A program made the position numbers and the translations under genes. Of a stretch of 64,000 nucleotides of DNA, positions 1 to 9,776 are shown in pieces (the first letter of the stretch is position 1; every line of letters begins with the position of its first letter). This stretch comes from a virus. The notes under the pieces were generated by a model. It had not been told where the DNA came from. It ran no database searches and was given only the letters and a program-made list of their open reading frames with translations. The stretch is taken from the IMG/VR virus record IMGVR_UViG_3300042346_000326, positions 1 to 64,000 of that record; one strand, 5' to 3'.

Positions 1-1
1 A

Positions 2-1285
2 GCCGTATCTACTGGTGCTCCTCTTATTGCTTTAGGGTTAAAAGATATGGCTAAATCATTAACCAGTCTTTTTCCAGGAATAGCAGGCGCAGGAATTGCT
101 ACTGGTCTTGCAACAGTTGCAGCAGGATTTGCTTCACTTACTGAAATTATGGATGACAAACCAAAAGGCGGAGGGTCATCAGGTTATGGTGCATCATTTA
201 ACGCACAAAGATTGGGTGGAAAAGGCGGCGGTCTATACGCAGCACCAAGTGGCATGGTTACTGCAATGTTTGGCGCCCAAGATAATTCATTATGGGCATC
301 TTCAGGAGGAAAACACACAGGCACAGATATTGCAATGCCAGTAGGAACTCCTGTAGAAGCAGCCATGGATGGCACAGTATCTAGCACAAATGCTGGAAAT
401 GAATACGGTACTTCCATAGTGCTTGACCATGGAAATGGTTATCAAACTGTTTATGGTCATTTAAGTGAACGCCTAGTAAACCTTGGAGATAAAGTTTCAA
501 AGGGACAGAAGATTGCAAAATCTGGAGATACAGGTAACTCAACAGGACCACACCTTCATTACGAAGTTAGATTTGGACAAAACAATCCAGTAGACCCATC
601 ATCTTTGAACACCGCATACACAGCCACTGGAGTTAGCCCAATAGTTATTGAAAAAATGGGAAACAAATTATCAGGTTACATGGGCGCGAGCGCGGGAGCA
701 TCTGGTAATTACACAGGAAAAATGGGAACAGGAAGTCAAACTAATTGGGCATCTAAACTTCTTGGAAGTCTTGGAGCACCTGTTACTGATGCAAACGTTG
801 CAGCGCTAACAACTTGGGCTAGATTTGAAGGTGGACATTGGAAAAATAGTGCAAGTTTTAACCCATTAAACACAACTTTAGATTTGGGTGGAAATAAATC
901 AATAAATAGCGTTGGAGTAAAGAAGTATGGGTCATGGGAAGAAGGTTTGACTGCAACAGTTAAAACACTTCTTGGAAATCGTTCCTCTGAAAGAGGATAC
1001 GCTGCAATTGTAGATGCGTTAAAAAATAACGCGGGAACTTCAGCCGTATTATCTGCTGTAAACCAATCTGCTTGGGTTCATGGAGAAGGTAAAGCAAGTA
1101 ACTACAACTTCCCACGTGGAGGTGGTGGTCCTGCAATGATGCAGGCTATGGATTCTGGAGCAAAAACGGTAAACATTACCGTTACATTTAATCAAGCAGA
1201 TGAAACCTCTGCAATGAAATTTGCTAAACAAGTGCAGTCATACCTTGATAGAGAAAATAATAACTCAATGATGGGGAGTAACTAA
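2..1285 (+). CDS. Tape measure protein C-terminus with M23 peptidase and lysozyme-like domains (5' truncated)
   Basis: The frame is open from base 2 with no start codon that need be used, so this is the 3' end of a longer gene cut by the window; the first in-window ATG is at 47. Counting from that ATG, residues 85-190 form a LytM/M23 zinc metallopeptidase: HTGTD supplies His90 and Asp94, GHL gives His138, and HLHYE gives His169 and His171. Residues about 225-355 look like a lysozyme or transglycosylase-type domain (NPLNTT, YGSWEEGL). Peptidoglycan-cutting domains at the end of tape-measure proteins are common in phages and help the tail cross the wall. The position directly before baseplate genes fits. 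The tape-measure identity is inferred, as the long helical part lies outside the window. Confidence 0.8.
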   Translation, partial: AVSTGAPLIALGLKDMAKSLTSLFPGIAGAGIATGLATVAAGFASLTEIMDDKPKGGGSSGYGASFNAQRLGGKGGGLYAAPSGMVTAMFGAQDNSLWASSGGKHTGTDIAMPVGTPVEAAMDGTVSSTNAGNEYGTSIVLDHGNGYQTVYGHLSERLVNLGDKVSKGQKIAKSGDTGNSTGPHLHYEVRFGQNNPVDPSSLNTAYTATGVSPIVIEKMGNKLSGYMGASAGASGNYTGKMGTGSQTNWASKLLGSLGAPVTDANVAALTTWARFEGGHWKNSASFNPLNTTLDLGGNKSINSVGVKKYGSWEEGLTATVKTLLGNRSSERGYAAIVDALKNNAGTSAVLSAVNQSAWVHGEGKASNYNFPRGGGGPAMMQAMDSGAKTVNITVTFNQADETSAMKFAKQVQSYLDRENNNSMMGSN

Positions 1286-2721
1286 TGCCAGGTCCTTCTT
1301 ATAATAATCCACAACTTGAATACACTCGAAATAAAAAGAATAATGAAACTGCTGCACAACGTTTAAAAACTGAACGTGAAAAGGCAAAAGTTGCCGCAGA
1401 CAATGCAAAAACTGCAGCGTCACTAAGAGACCAAATTTCTCAAAATAATAAAACTATTAATAATTTAAGTGCGATTATTAAAAGTGCTGAAATTACCAAA
1501 GCAGGGTATGTAACTCAGTACAATACTTTGACACGAGACTCTCTTAGTCCATCAAGTCCTGGGGGTGCAACCCAAACTTCAGGTGAGTTGGCAGCAATTG
1601 CATCTTATCAAACTCTGATAACTGGAAGAGAACAAGTAATTACCACATCAAAAAACAACATTAAAAATCTAAAGAACAAAAATGACGCTATTACAAAACA
1701 AATTAATTCAATTTATAATATTAAGGCTGTTGGTGATTATAATTTAAGCACTGGAAAAGTGACCACTACTTCAAGTAGTGGGGGCAACAAAAGCGGCGGC
1801 TCATCAGGTAACAAGAGAAAAGGAGAAGAACAAAAGCCAAAAGGACCATACAAATACAATCTTCCCTTAATTAAACCAGCCAGATTTTCTACGGGTTCTT
1901 CCGCACCTCTTACATCCTCATTAGGTGATGCATCTAATTTAATTAATACTCCAGGATTTAATACAACTGATGCTGAAAATTATTGGAAAGAAAGTCCAGG
2001 TAGGGGAGTTCTTAGAGTAAACCGCGAGTGGATGAAGGCTATTTTAAACAGTACAACTACTGAAAAAGGAAACGTTCAAAAAGGAAATCTTGATTTAGTT
2101 AACGGGGCATCCGTGCCTCAAAGAACTCCAGACAAACAACTTTATGGATTTAGGTTTTTATACAATCCAGAAAGAATACAGATGATTTATGACATAAACG
2201 CAGATTTACATCCTGGAATGATTGCTACTGGAAAAGACGTGTTTTTGCCTTTAACAAAATCAAGTAGTGCAGTTTCTTTAGATTTAGTTCTAAACCGCAT
2301 GGAAGACATGAAATACAGAACTAATCCTAGTTTAGCAATAAGAAGACAAGTTTATTTTGGTGGAGGAGAAACTGAAAGTCTTCTTCCAGATATAAAAGAA
2401 GTACATGAAAAGGGAACAATGTATGACATGGAGTATATGTTTAAAACAATGAATGCTCCACACGCTACTTTTAATTCTACGTATAATGGAAAAACTGCAG
2501 ATATGGGATTCATTCGTCCTACTATCCTTGAATTACATTTAGGAAATAGGCTGCGCTATCCAGTTCGAGTAATAAGCCTTGCAGTTGAACATAAGATATT
2601 TGACCCAAGAATGGTTCCCATCTTTTCAATTGTTAGAATTACATTTGGCAGATTTATTGAATTTGAAAATAAAAGAGAAACAGGTGGCAGCGGTGGCGGT
2701 GGAAGGCAGCAACTTAGATGA
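1285..2721 (+). CDS. Putative LysM-type tail/baseplate adaptor protein
   Basis: 478 residues, starting in a TAATG overlap with the tape-measure stop. The first 130 residues are Lys/Gln/Asn-rich and helical, likely coiled coil; a Gly/Ser/Lys linker follows near 165-190. The C-terminal half has the pattern FRFLYNPERI and a beta-rich region resembling the tail-tube to baseplate adaptor proteins of contractile systems (XkdP-like), which share an FxFNP-type motif. Its place between tape measure and the gp53-like gene supports a baseplate hub role. The family call rests on motif and order only. Confidence 0.5.
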   Translation: MPGPSYNNPQLEYTRNKKNNETAAQRLKTEREKAKVAADNAKTAASLRDQISQNNKTINNLSAIIKSAEITKAGYVTQYNTLTRDSLSPSSPGGATQTSGELAAIASYQTLITGREQVITTSKNNIKNLKNKNDAITKQINSIYNIKAVGDYNLSTGKVTTTSSSGGNKSGGSSGNKRKGEEQKPKGPYKYNLPLIKPARFSTGSSAPLTSSLGDASNLINTPGFNTTDAENYWKESPGRGVLRVNREWMKAILNSTTTEKGNVQKGNLDLVNGASVPQRTPDKQLYGFRFLYNPERIQMIYDINADLHPGMIATGKDVFLPLTKSSSAVSLDLVLNRMEDMKYRTNPSLAIRRQVYFGGGETESLLPDIKEVHEKGTMYDMEYMFKTMNAPHATFNSTYNGKTADMGFIRPTILELHLGNRLRYPVRVISLAVEHKIFDPRMVPIFSIVRITFGRFIEFENKRETGGSGGGGRQQLR

Positions 2722-2993
2722 TTTATTTAGATAGTCGTTATGCAGACGCTAGGCTGTATCGTGCATACGATTCAAGAACTGGTCAATATCCTGTAACGGT
2801 ACTACGTCAGTATCCAACTTATACAGTGTCTTTTTCCTATCATGAATGGACAGAAACAGACAGATTAGACGTTTTAGCGTTGAGATATTTAGGAAGTCCT
2901 TCTTTATGGTGGCAAATTATGGATGTAAATCCAGAAATAATTGACCCATTCAATATTCCTTATGGGACACAACTAAGGATTCCAAATGACTAA
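2718..2993 (+). CDS. Small baseplate protein, gp53/gpX LysM-like
   Basis: 91 residues, overlapping the preceding stop in ATGA. It carries the characteristic signature RYLGSPSLWWQI, then NPEIIDPFNI and GTQLRIP, the pattern of phage tail protein X and T4 gp53-like baseplate proteins (a LysM-like fold ending in G..LRIP). These small proteins link hub and wedge or the tube end. Tightly packed with the hub gene downstream (8-base overlap). Confidence 0.65.
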   Translation: MIYLDSRYADARLYRAYDSRTGQYPVTVLRQYPTYTVSFSYHEWTETDRLDVLALRYLGSPSLWWQIMDVNPEIIDPFNIPYGTQLRIPND

Positions 2994-4233
2994 TCAATAT
3001 GCATTTGATAACTCATTTAAAGTTACCTATCCTGATTTTCCTGGATTTGAAGAAATTCCAAGCACAATTAGATTAATTCAAAAATCAAGTCATCAGGATA
3101 TAGTAGAGATACAGTACTTTAATGTTTCGTCTTTTTATCAAAATGCATTAAAACCTGGTTCTTTATTAAAAATAAACTGGATGAGTTCCTCAGTAAGAGG
3201 ACAGTTTTTTGGACAAGTTGTAAGTGTACTTCCTACAAAAACTTTTGGACAAAATAACCCTACAATTATTAAGGCTATTGGAACTGGGTTATCTTTAAAA
3301 GAAAACACCCCTAAGATATGGTTAAACAAAACTGCTTCAGAAATTGTTCAAGAAATTGCTAAAAAATTTAAATTAAAACCAATAGTGTCTCCAACAAAAG
3401 TTAGGTTAACTCAAGAATCAATGGTTGGTCAAACCTATTGGCAAAAATTAAGAGAACTAGCAAACAAATCTGGGTACGTGTTTCATGTATTTGAAACAGA
3501 ACTCTATTTTGTTCCTTTTGATACTATGATAAATACTTTTATGGGAAGTATTCCTTTCCTATCTCTTGAAACAAACTATGGAGATGGGTATGACAATATT
3601 TATCAATCTAATCTTTTAGAATTTAAAACTGAAAGTTCTACAATCCCATCAGAGTCAAGGTATTCAAATAGAACAAAAAATATAATGGGAATCGACCCAT
3701 TTACTGGTAAAGTTTTTACTCATAAAACTTCTCCATCTGAGATTGGTAAAGCACTAAGAAAAAACACCACTACTCAAGTGTTTTCCGAACAGATGTTTGG
3801 AGTGACTGTGGGAAGCAAAGCGCTTGCAGAAAGTAGAGCAAAATCTGAGGCAATGGTCTCTTCGTTTAGTGAACACGCTAAAGGCACGGCTCAAGGTGAC
3901 CCAAGAATATCTCCATTTAAAACTATTCATATAGACGGAACAGGAACCTCTACAGATGGTTTTTGGATGGTAAAAGACGCTGAACATTTCATGACACATG
4001 ACGGCAGATACACGGTTGACTTTTCTTGTATGACTGATGGAACTGGTAATAACAAAACTTCATCATTTAGACAAACTCCAAGTAAAAGTGTCGCTGTAAG
4101 AAACGTTGCCTATGAACTAGCCTCTGGATTGCAGACAAAACCATCAGTAACTAAACTTAACTCAAATAGACTGTTAATAAAGCAGTCTGATAATGGTATA
4201 CAGTTAAAACAAAGAAAATGGATAGGTAAATAA
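2986..4233 (+). CDS. Baseplate hub protein, gpD/late control D-like
   Basis: 415 residues. The arrangement of a beta-rich N-terminus, a helical segment (TASEIVQEIAKKFKLKP, residues about 110-126) and TYWQKLRELANKSGYVF, with LYFVPFD after it, matches the gpD/gp27/XkdQ hub family, which forms a pseudo-hexameric ring below the tail tube and holds the spike. The hub call agrees with the surrounding gp53-like, gp25-like and J-like genes. Function is from family resemblance; no enzymatic domain is seen. Confidence 0.65.
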   Translation: MTNQYAFDNSFKVTYPDFPGFEEIPSTIRLIQKSSHQDIVEIQYFNVSSFYQNALKPGSLLKINWMSSSVRGQFFGQVVSVLPTKTFGQNNPTIIKAIGTGLSLKENTPKIWLNKTASEIVQEIAKKFKLKPIVSPTKVRLTQESMVGQTYWQKLRELANKSGYVFHVFETELYFVPFDTMINTFMGSIPFLSLETNYGDGYDNIYQSNLLEFKTESSTIPSESRYSNRTKNIMGIDPFTGKVFTHKTSPSEIGKALRKNTTTQVFSEQMFGVTVGSKALAESRAKSEAMVSSFSEHAKGTAQGDPRISPFKTIHIDGTGTSTDGFWMVKDAEHFMTHDGRYTVDFSCMTDGTGNNKTSSFRQTPSKSVAVRNVAYELASGLQTKPSVTKLNSNRLLIKQSDNGIQLKQRKWIGK

Positions 4234-4649
4234 TGGCTACAAGAGAAACCGCTATATCTCTTCCATTTTCCATAAACCCATATGGAAGAGTTGGAACAAC
4301 GATTGAACAGCCTAAAATTTGGCAAGATAGAGTCAGGTCTGTAATAGGCACCTATTTAGGTGAAAGGGTGATGCGCCCAAACTTCGGGGCTGATGTAGTT
4401 GATGCCGTTTTTGAAAACTCAGGAGAAGCCGAATTGATTGTACAAAACGAGACTAGGAAGGCGTTTGAAAGGTATTTACCAACCCTAAATTTAGTAGAAG
4501 TTATACCTCATTATGACGAAGAGACAGGCATATTAGAGGCAGAGATAGTCTACTCATTACCAGACGCACGCATTGAAGACGTAACAAGCACTACAATAGG
4601 CTTAGTAAGAATTGCAGGAAACTTACCCCCAATTCAGGAGAAACTATGA
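4233..4649 (+). CDS. Baseplate wedge protein, GPW/gp25 family
   Basis: 138 residues, start in a TAATG overlap. The pattern LPFSINPYGRVGTT, a run of charged helix (VRSVIGTYLGERVMRPNFG) and a C-terminal EVIPHYDEETGILEAEI is typical of the GPW/gp25 family, the small wedge protein that starts sheath assembly in contractile tails. The conserved GERVMRP.FG signature is clear. This is the best single argument in the window for a contractile tail, though gp25-like proteins also occur in other baseplates. Confidence 0.85.
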   Translation: MATRETAISLPFSINPYGRVGTTIEQPKIWQDRVRSVIGTYLGERVMRPNFGADVVDAVFENSGEAELIVQNETRKAFERYLPTLNLVEVIPHYDEETGILEAEIVYSLPDARIEDVTSTTIGLVRIAGNLPPIQEKL

Positions 4650-6205
4650 CAATAACGCCAGCCTCTAATATCCCTGTATCGGTTGATTACACCAGTAAGG
4701 ACTATTACTCAATTCGTGAAGAGTTGATTGAAAGAATTCAAGACAGAATTCCAGATTGGAAAGCAAGTGACCCAGCAGACTTTGGTGTTGCTCTTGTAGA
4801 AGCCTTTGCTTATGTTTCTGACATACTTTCATACTACATTGACAGAAACGCCAATGAAGCCTTTATAACTACAGCAAGTCAAAGAGATAGCGTTCTTAAC
4901 ATTGCTCGTAACTACGGGTACACCCCTGCTGGTTACAGACAGGCTTTAGTTGAACTTACTTTTACTAATACATCTGCAACTGAAGTTACTCTGCCTGAAG
5001 GCACAGTTGTTTCTGGAGATGTTGTAATAGATGACACAGTTAATACCATTTATTTCACAACCGTAGCAGACGCCGTAGTTGCAGAACAGATAGGGGCATC
5101 TCCAGGAGAAACAACCGTAACTGCTGCGCAAGGACGCTCAGTAATTCTTGTTTCAGACGATGCAACCACTAATGGAGAGTTGATAGGTACTTCTACAGGC
5201 CTTCCTGCCATGTCTTTTGAGTTTGGAGAAACACCAGTAGTAGAAGACTCTATAGAGGTGTATGTACAAGACGGTGTTCTGTTTGTAAAATGGACAGAGG
5301 TTCAACATCTTTCAGATTACGGCCCAAATGACCAAGTTTATGTAACTTCGCTTGATGAAGACGATATTGTAACTGTTAAATTTGGAGACGGAGTTTCTGG
5401 AGCAATACCAACTCTTTATTCAGAGATTAGAGCAAAGTACACAGTTGGTGGTGGAAACGCTGGAAACGTTGACGCCGACACAATAGACACGCTTGTATAC
5501 GTTCCTGGGTTATCTGAAGCACAGATTACAGCACTTCAAGCAGATATCTCAGTTGCTAATGGTGATGTTGCATTTGCTGGTGCAGACCCAGAGTCAACTG
5601 AACAAATAAGAACTGCTGCTCCACTAACTTTGCGTGCTAACAATAGAGCAGTAACATTAAACGATTTTGCAAACCTCGCTCTTTCAGTAACTGGAATTGG
5701 AAAAGCAAATGCAACTGCAACAGTTTGGACTTCAGTAACTGTCTATATAGCGCCAACAAGAACTGCAACAGATGTTGACTCTGCTCCAGGTTTAGATGAA
5801 CTGGGAAACCCAACAGCAGAGTTTGACAGATTAAAAACAGACTTAGAGACCTTTTACGAAGGTAAAACTTTAATCGGAACTTCAGTAACTATATCTCCTC
5901 CAGTATACGTAGATGTAAATGTAACTATTCAATACACCAAGTTGAACCAATACACAACAACAGAGATTGAAACTTCAATTAAAGAGAAGATGGTTACAGC
6001 CTTTGGTTATTCCAATGTATTTTTTGAAGAAACAATCAACTCTGGAGACCTTGAGTTTGAATTGCTTCAAATTCCTGGAATTCAAGTTGCTCGTGTAACT
6101 CAACTTTATAGAACTGGAAGCGGAGCCGCTCTTACAACGTTGCAAGGCGACCCAGATGAAATCTTCCGCTTTACAGAAGATAACTTAAGTATTGGTGAAA
6201 TCTAA
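4646..6205 (+). CDS. Baseplate J-like wedge protein (gpJ/gp6 family)
   Basis: 519 residues, ATGA overlap with gp25. The N-terminus (DYTSKDYYSIREELI, then DPADFGVALVEAFAYVSDIL) and the central APLTLRANNRAVTLNDFANLA are hallmarks of Baseplate_J proteins, which form the wedge ring. A beta-rich middle (residues 110-280) has several short Val/Asp-rich strands. The C-terminal region with VYVDVNVTIQY and a helix fits the family. Length is normal for J-like proteins of contractile systems. Confidence 0.85.
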   Translation: MTITPASNIPVSVDYTSKDYYSIREELIERIQDRIPDWKASDPADFGVALVEAFAYVSDILSYYIDRNANEAFITTASQRDSVLNIARNYGYTPAGYRQALVELTFTNTSATEVTLPEGTVVSGDVVIDDTVNTIYFTTVADAVVAEQIGASPGETTVTAAQGRSVILVSDDATTNGELIGTSTGLPAMSFEFGETPVVEDSIEVYVQDGVLFVKWTEVQHLSDYGPNDQVYVTSLDEDDIVTVKFGDGVSGAIPTLYSEIRAKYTVGGGNAGNVDADTIDTLVYVPGLSEAQITALQADISVANGDVAFAGADPESTEQIRTAAPLTLRANNRAVTLNDFANLALSVTGIGKANATATVWTSVTVYIAPTRTATDVDSAPGLDELGNPTAEFDRLKTDLETFYEGKTLIGTSVTISPPVYVDVNVTIQYTKLNQYTTTEIETSIKEKMVTAFGYSNVFFEETINSGDLEFELLQIPGIQVARVTQLYRTGSGAALTTLQGDPDEIFRFTEDNLSIGEI

Positions 6206-6207
6206 TA

Positions 6208-6900
6208 ATGGATTTTGAACGAACACTACCTGGAGTATATAGAGCAGTTGTTCACGATAACAGAGACCCTAAAAAATTACGTAGATTAAAAGTTAAGGTC
6301 ACTGCAACAGGTGAACAAATCACTAATTGGGTGTGGCCTGTAATCTCAACTAAACGTCCACCTGCTATTGGCACTGGCGTCTATGTCATGTATGTGGGAG
6401 GAGACCCCGAATATCCTGTATGGATAGGAGAGTTTGGAGAGGACCCTCAAGGTGTGTTTGCTTTTGGTTCTTGGTCTAGCACCAGTGATTTAACTGCCTC
6501 AATTAACACCCCAACAGCAGTAACCCTTAATACAACGTCTTTTGAAGAAGGAGTAAAACTACAAAGTTCTTCAAGATTAGTTGTTGAAGAAAGTGGAGTT
6601 TACAACATTCAGTTCTCTGCTCAATTTCACCACACAAGTGGCGGAGGCTCTGGAGAAACGGTGTTTGTGTGGTTTAGAAAGAACGGCACAAACATTCCAA
6701 ACTCAGCAACAACACTGCATATCTCTAGTAATACCTACGATGTAATGACCGTAAACTTATTTGAAAAGATGAAGCCAAATGACTATTTTCAGGTCTACTG
6801 GTCAACTACCAATGCCAATATTCGTCTAGAGCATCTTGCGGCAAACTCGGTTCACCCTGCAATACCCTCAATAATCGTAACGGTTAACCAGATAGCCTGA
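6208..6900 (+). CDS. Spike-like protein: gp5/gpV OB-fold fused to C1q/TNF-like jelly-roll domain
   Basis: 230 residues. Residues 1-80 resemble the OB-fold of T4 gp5, VgrG and gpV spikes (GVYRAVVHDNRDP, RLKVKV, VWPVI, GTGVYVMYVGGDPEYPVW). Instead of a beta-helix needle, residues 85-230 resemble a C1q/TNF-type jelly roll: VVEESGVYNIQFSAQF, a VFVWFRKNGTNIP strand and MKPNDYFQVYWS. Such trimeric jelly rolls occur in phage receptor-binding proteins. The gene sits 3 bases after the J-like gene. The domain combination is read from motifs and should be tested by structure prediction. Confidence 0.65.
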   Translation: MDFERTLPGVYRAVVHDNRDPKKLRRLKVKVTATGEQITNWVWPVISTKRPPAIGTGVYVMYVGGDPEYPVWIGEFGEDPQGVFAFGSWSSTSDLTASINTPTAVTLNTTSFEEGVKLQSSSRLVVEESGVYNIQFSAQFHHTSGGGSGETVFVWFRKNGTNIPNSATTLHISSNTYDVMTVNLFEKMKPNDYFQVYWSTTNANIRLEHLAANSVHPAIPSIIVTVNQIA

Positions 6901-6964
6901 GTTCAGCAGGTAATTAGAGGGCAAACCTAAGAAAATAGACCGATAGGTCTGAAAGGAAGTCAAC

Positions 6965-7501
6965 GTGACAGCAGCGTACCCCACATCGGTTAAGTCCTTT
7001 ACTACCAAAGTAGACTTTACCGACACCGTTCTTGCGGCACACGTAAATGACCTGCAAGAAGAAGTAAACTCCATTGAAGCCACTCTAGGCTCTAGTATTA
7101 AGACAGGCTCAGGATGGGTTGGGGCTGCAGACTTTATTACAACAAACTGGAACACAGTAAAAGACAGAATAACTAACCTAGAATACGTAACAAAGATTGC
7201 ATACGATGCTCGTAATCCTGTTGGAGGAACTACTGGTCAAGTTCTTGTAAAGAACTCTTCAACCAACTATGACTATTCATGGACAACGTTTACTGGACTT
7301 CCAACACAGACTGGTAACAACGGATACTTTTTAACTACAAATGGTTCATCAGCATCTTGGGCTGCTATCAGTCAGGTACCCTCTCAATCAACTCATGCAG
7401 GAAAGTTTTTGACAACAGACGGTTCTACTGCTTCATGGGCAACTGTCTCTACTCCAGAGACAGGTTCTGATAACTTTACGCTAATGTTAATGGGAGCATA
7501 A
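6965..7501 (+). CDS. Short tail fibre-like protein
   Basis: 178 residues from a GTG start, preceded by a good ribosome binding site (gaaaggaag, about 6 bases upstream). The N-terminus has a helix (VLAAHVNDLQEEVNSIEATLG) found in many tail fibre attachment regions. The C-terminus contains two copies of a fibre repeat: GYFLTTNGSSASWAAI and GKFLTTDGSTASWATV. These G.FLTT.G..ASW repeats are common in phage fibres. Likely part of host adsorption, next to the gpI-like adhesin gene. Confidence 0.65.
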   Translation: MTAAYPTSVKSFTTKVDFTDTVLAAHVNDLQEEVNSIEATLGSSIKTGSGWVGAADFITTNWNTVKDRITNLEYVTKIAYDARNPVGGTTGQVLVKNSSTNYDYSWTTFTGLPTQTGNNGYFLTTNGSSASWAAISQVPSQSTHAGKFLTTDGSTASWATVSTPETGSDNFTLMLMGA

Positions 7502-7516
7502 AAAGGAGCCACATAA

Positions 7517-9490
7517 GTGGGAGTTTACGGTAATTTTGTTTACGGTGGCGGCAAGTACGGAGCAACTCCAAAACTTGCTTACTCAGTTGAACCTATGTCT
7601 ATTACGGTTCTTGATTATGACCGAACTTTAGTTGAGTGGCAATCACCTACTGGCGACTTTACTCGTTGGAGATTGGTACGCAGTCAAACAGGCTATCCAG
7701 AAAATGAAGAAGATGGCGTTATTGTTTATGAAGAGTTTGCTACTGAAGGTAATGTAACAAGAGTTTCGTTTGTAGATAGCGATGATGCAGAAGAGCCAAT
7801 AATTGGCATTGACCCAGGTCGTCAAATTTATTATCGGTTCTTTTTATACATCGATACAGAGTATTGGATTGTTGCTGGACAAGTCACCGATACAGTTCCT
7901 TCAGACCATGATGCTCAAAAAAAACTTATGGACATTATTCCAAAAGTTTACACTAGTGAAGTCCAAAGTCCTTTAGGAGTTACTGATACCGAATCAGATT
8001 TATATAAGTTTATGAACGGCGTTTCATTTACGGTAGACCAACTATTAACACAGATTGACGTACTAAAACCCAACCACTCGTCAGAAAATACTCCTGCATC
8101 CCTGTTACCCATTGAACTATTGAACTCAGGATTTACAACAGAAAGTAATATTCCAGTTAAGTATCAGAAAAAACTAGCAAGAGATGCGTTCTTTCTTTAT
8201 TCTAATCGAGGACTACAGTCGGGTCTTGAAGCATATATAGAGGACCTAACAGGGTTTGCCCCAACAATTACAGTATCTCCAAATTTGCTTTTGACAATAC
8301 AAGACTCAACATTTTTAGAAACCATAGGTAACTGGCAAACATCAACCACAACTCTTACATCTGTAACAGAACAAGTTCCAGATATTAATTCATACACAAT
8401 TGATGAGGACTATACAGGCAAGGCTATTGCTGCATCTAGTGCTTCCTTTATAACCCTGGGTGCAAATGACCCAATAGGAAAAGGAATCCCAGTAACTGCA
8501 GAAACAGACTTTACCTTTGGATATAAATACAAGTCACCTTCAAGCGCAGGAAGCGTAAGACTAATAGTTAAATTCTATGACAAAGATGGAACAGACTTAG
8601 CAGCAGACTTTACTGGTACTTTAAATGCCGCCAATAACACGTGGCAAACATCTTGGGAAACAACTGAAACACCAGCCGATGCTGTTTATGCTTCTCTAAA
8701 GATAACTTTTAGTGCAGCAGGAACATACTATCTAGACCAGTTCTATGCCGAAAACGGTGAAAACTTAGATGACACATCATTCCAAGAGGCTCGTGCCGTA
8801 AACATATTCTTACTTCCTAGTAAAACAAACTTTATTCAAAATCCTTCATTTGAAGAGAATTCAAATACTTGGACAATAACGGCTGCGGCTAACGTAATAG
8901 AGGCCGAGACTCCTGACAGTGTGGGTGCAGGTGATGACTCTCTTAAATTAACCTTAACTACAGGAGCAACATTAGAGACAGACACGGGCGCTACTCCATC
9001 AACAGGCTTAGACAAGTATTACACACTTTCGTTTTACGCTAAAGCAAGTTCTGCAGTAGATGTAGACGTTACGCTAACACCAAACGATGATGGAACTCCT
9101 ACAACTGGAGAAGAGACTGAAACATTTACCTTGTCAACTAGTTGGGAACGTTACACAGTAACGGCATTCGTAGATAATGCAGACGTGTCAGGAGAACTAA
9201 CTTACACAGTAACTTTAGATTTTGACACGGCTTCTGGAGTCTACGCATGGGTAGATGCGTTCCAGTTAGAACAAAGTTTTAAAGCAACAGACTATTTTGA
9301 CGGTAGCCTTTCAAGTCAATTTGGAGTTGTGTGGGAAAGCACAGCCCACGAGTCAACCTCTCACGCTTATGTAAATAAGGCCATCAAGTTACCTCGTCTA
9401 TCTCAGACGCTAGATTCTTGGGTTCCTGCAAACTGCTACTGGAGACTGTCCACCTACGACGGAGTTGAGTACACCCGACTATCGGTATAG
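7517..9490 (+). CDS. Large tail protein: gpI-like N-terminal region plus carbohydrate-binding-like domains
   Basis: 657 residues, GTG start after aaaaggag. Residues 130-260 contain a P2 gpI-like segment (LYKFMNGVSFTVDQLLTQID, ARDAFFLYSNRGLQSGLEAYI), the part that attaches fibres to the baseplate. Two beta-sandwich domains follow at about 270-420 and 440-610; both end in the LDQFYAE / VDAFQLEQ pattern of CBM4/9-like carbohydrate-binding modules, and the second continues into ATDYFDGSL. The protein probably recognises surface sugars. The last 40 residues are aromatic-rich. Confidence 0.65.
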   Translation: MGVYGNFVYGGGKYGATPKLAYSVEPMSITVLDYDRTLVEWQSPTGDFTRWRLVRSQTGYPENEEDGVIVYEEFATEGNVTRVSFVDSDDAEEPIIGIDPGRQIYYRFFLYIDTEYWIVAGQVTDTVPSDHDAQKKLMDIIPKVYTSEVQSPLGVTDTESDLYKFMNGVSFTVDQLLTQIDVLKPNHSSENTPASLLPIELLNSGFTTESNIPVKYQKKLARDAFFLYSNRGLQSGLEAYIEDLTGFAPTITVSPNLLLTIQDSTFLETIGNWQTSTTTLTSVTEQVPDINSYTIDEDYTGKAIAASSASFITLGANDPIGKGIPVTAETDFTFGYKYKSPSSAGSVRLIVKFYDKDGTDLAADFTGTLNAANNTWQTSWETTETPADAVYASLKITFSAAGTYYLDQFYAENGENLDDTSFQEARAVNIFLLPSKTNFIQNPSFEENSNTWTITAAANVIEAETPDSVGAGDDSLKLTLTTGATLETDTGATPSTGLDKYYTLSFYAKASSAVDVDVTLTPNDDGTPTTGEETETFTLSTSWERYTVTAFVDNADVSGELTYTVTLDFDTASGVYAWVDAFQLEQSFKATDYFDGSLSSQFGVVWESTAHESTSHAYVNKAIKLPRLSQTLDSWVPANCYWRLSTYDGVEYTRLSV

Positions 9491-9499
9491 AGTTAGGTC

Positions 9500-9769
9500 A
9501 TGACCGACCTTTTGATTGCTACTCTATTAACAGGATTTGCCGTCACATATCTTCTTGAATTACTTGATTTAAGCATTCTTGGAGCATGGATAGGCAAGTC
9601 ATATATAAATGTTTTCTTTACTCTGCCATTAAGTTTTGGCGGTATGTATGTATTTTATGAATTGGATAAATCGCTATTAGTAACTGTTCCAGCAGCAACC
9701 TTCTTGTCATTGATGTTGGGTAAATACTTAAATAAACCAGCCGTTGTGCAACGACTACCACGACTATAG
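9500..9769 (+). CDS. Small membrane protein
   Basis: 89 residues, 9 bases after the adhesin stop. Three hydrophobic stretches are visible: residues 3-25, 35-55 and 60-75, with a basic tail (LNKPAVVQRLPRL). There is no signal cleavage site. It could be a holin-like or tail-associated membrane protein, but the lysis genes lie elsewhere (57-63 kb), so its role is unknown. Confidence 0.55.
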   Translation: MTDLLIATLLTGFAVTYLLELLDLSILGAWIGKSYINVFFTLPLSFGGMYVFYELDKSLLVTVPAATFLSLMLGKYLNKPAVVQRLPRL

Positions 9770-9776
9770 GAGAAAA

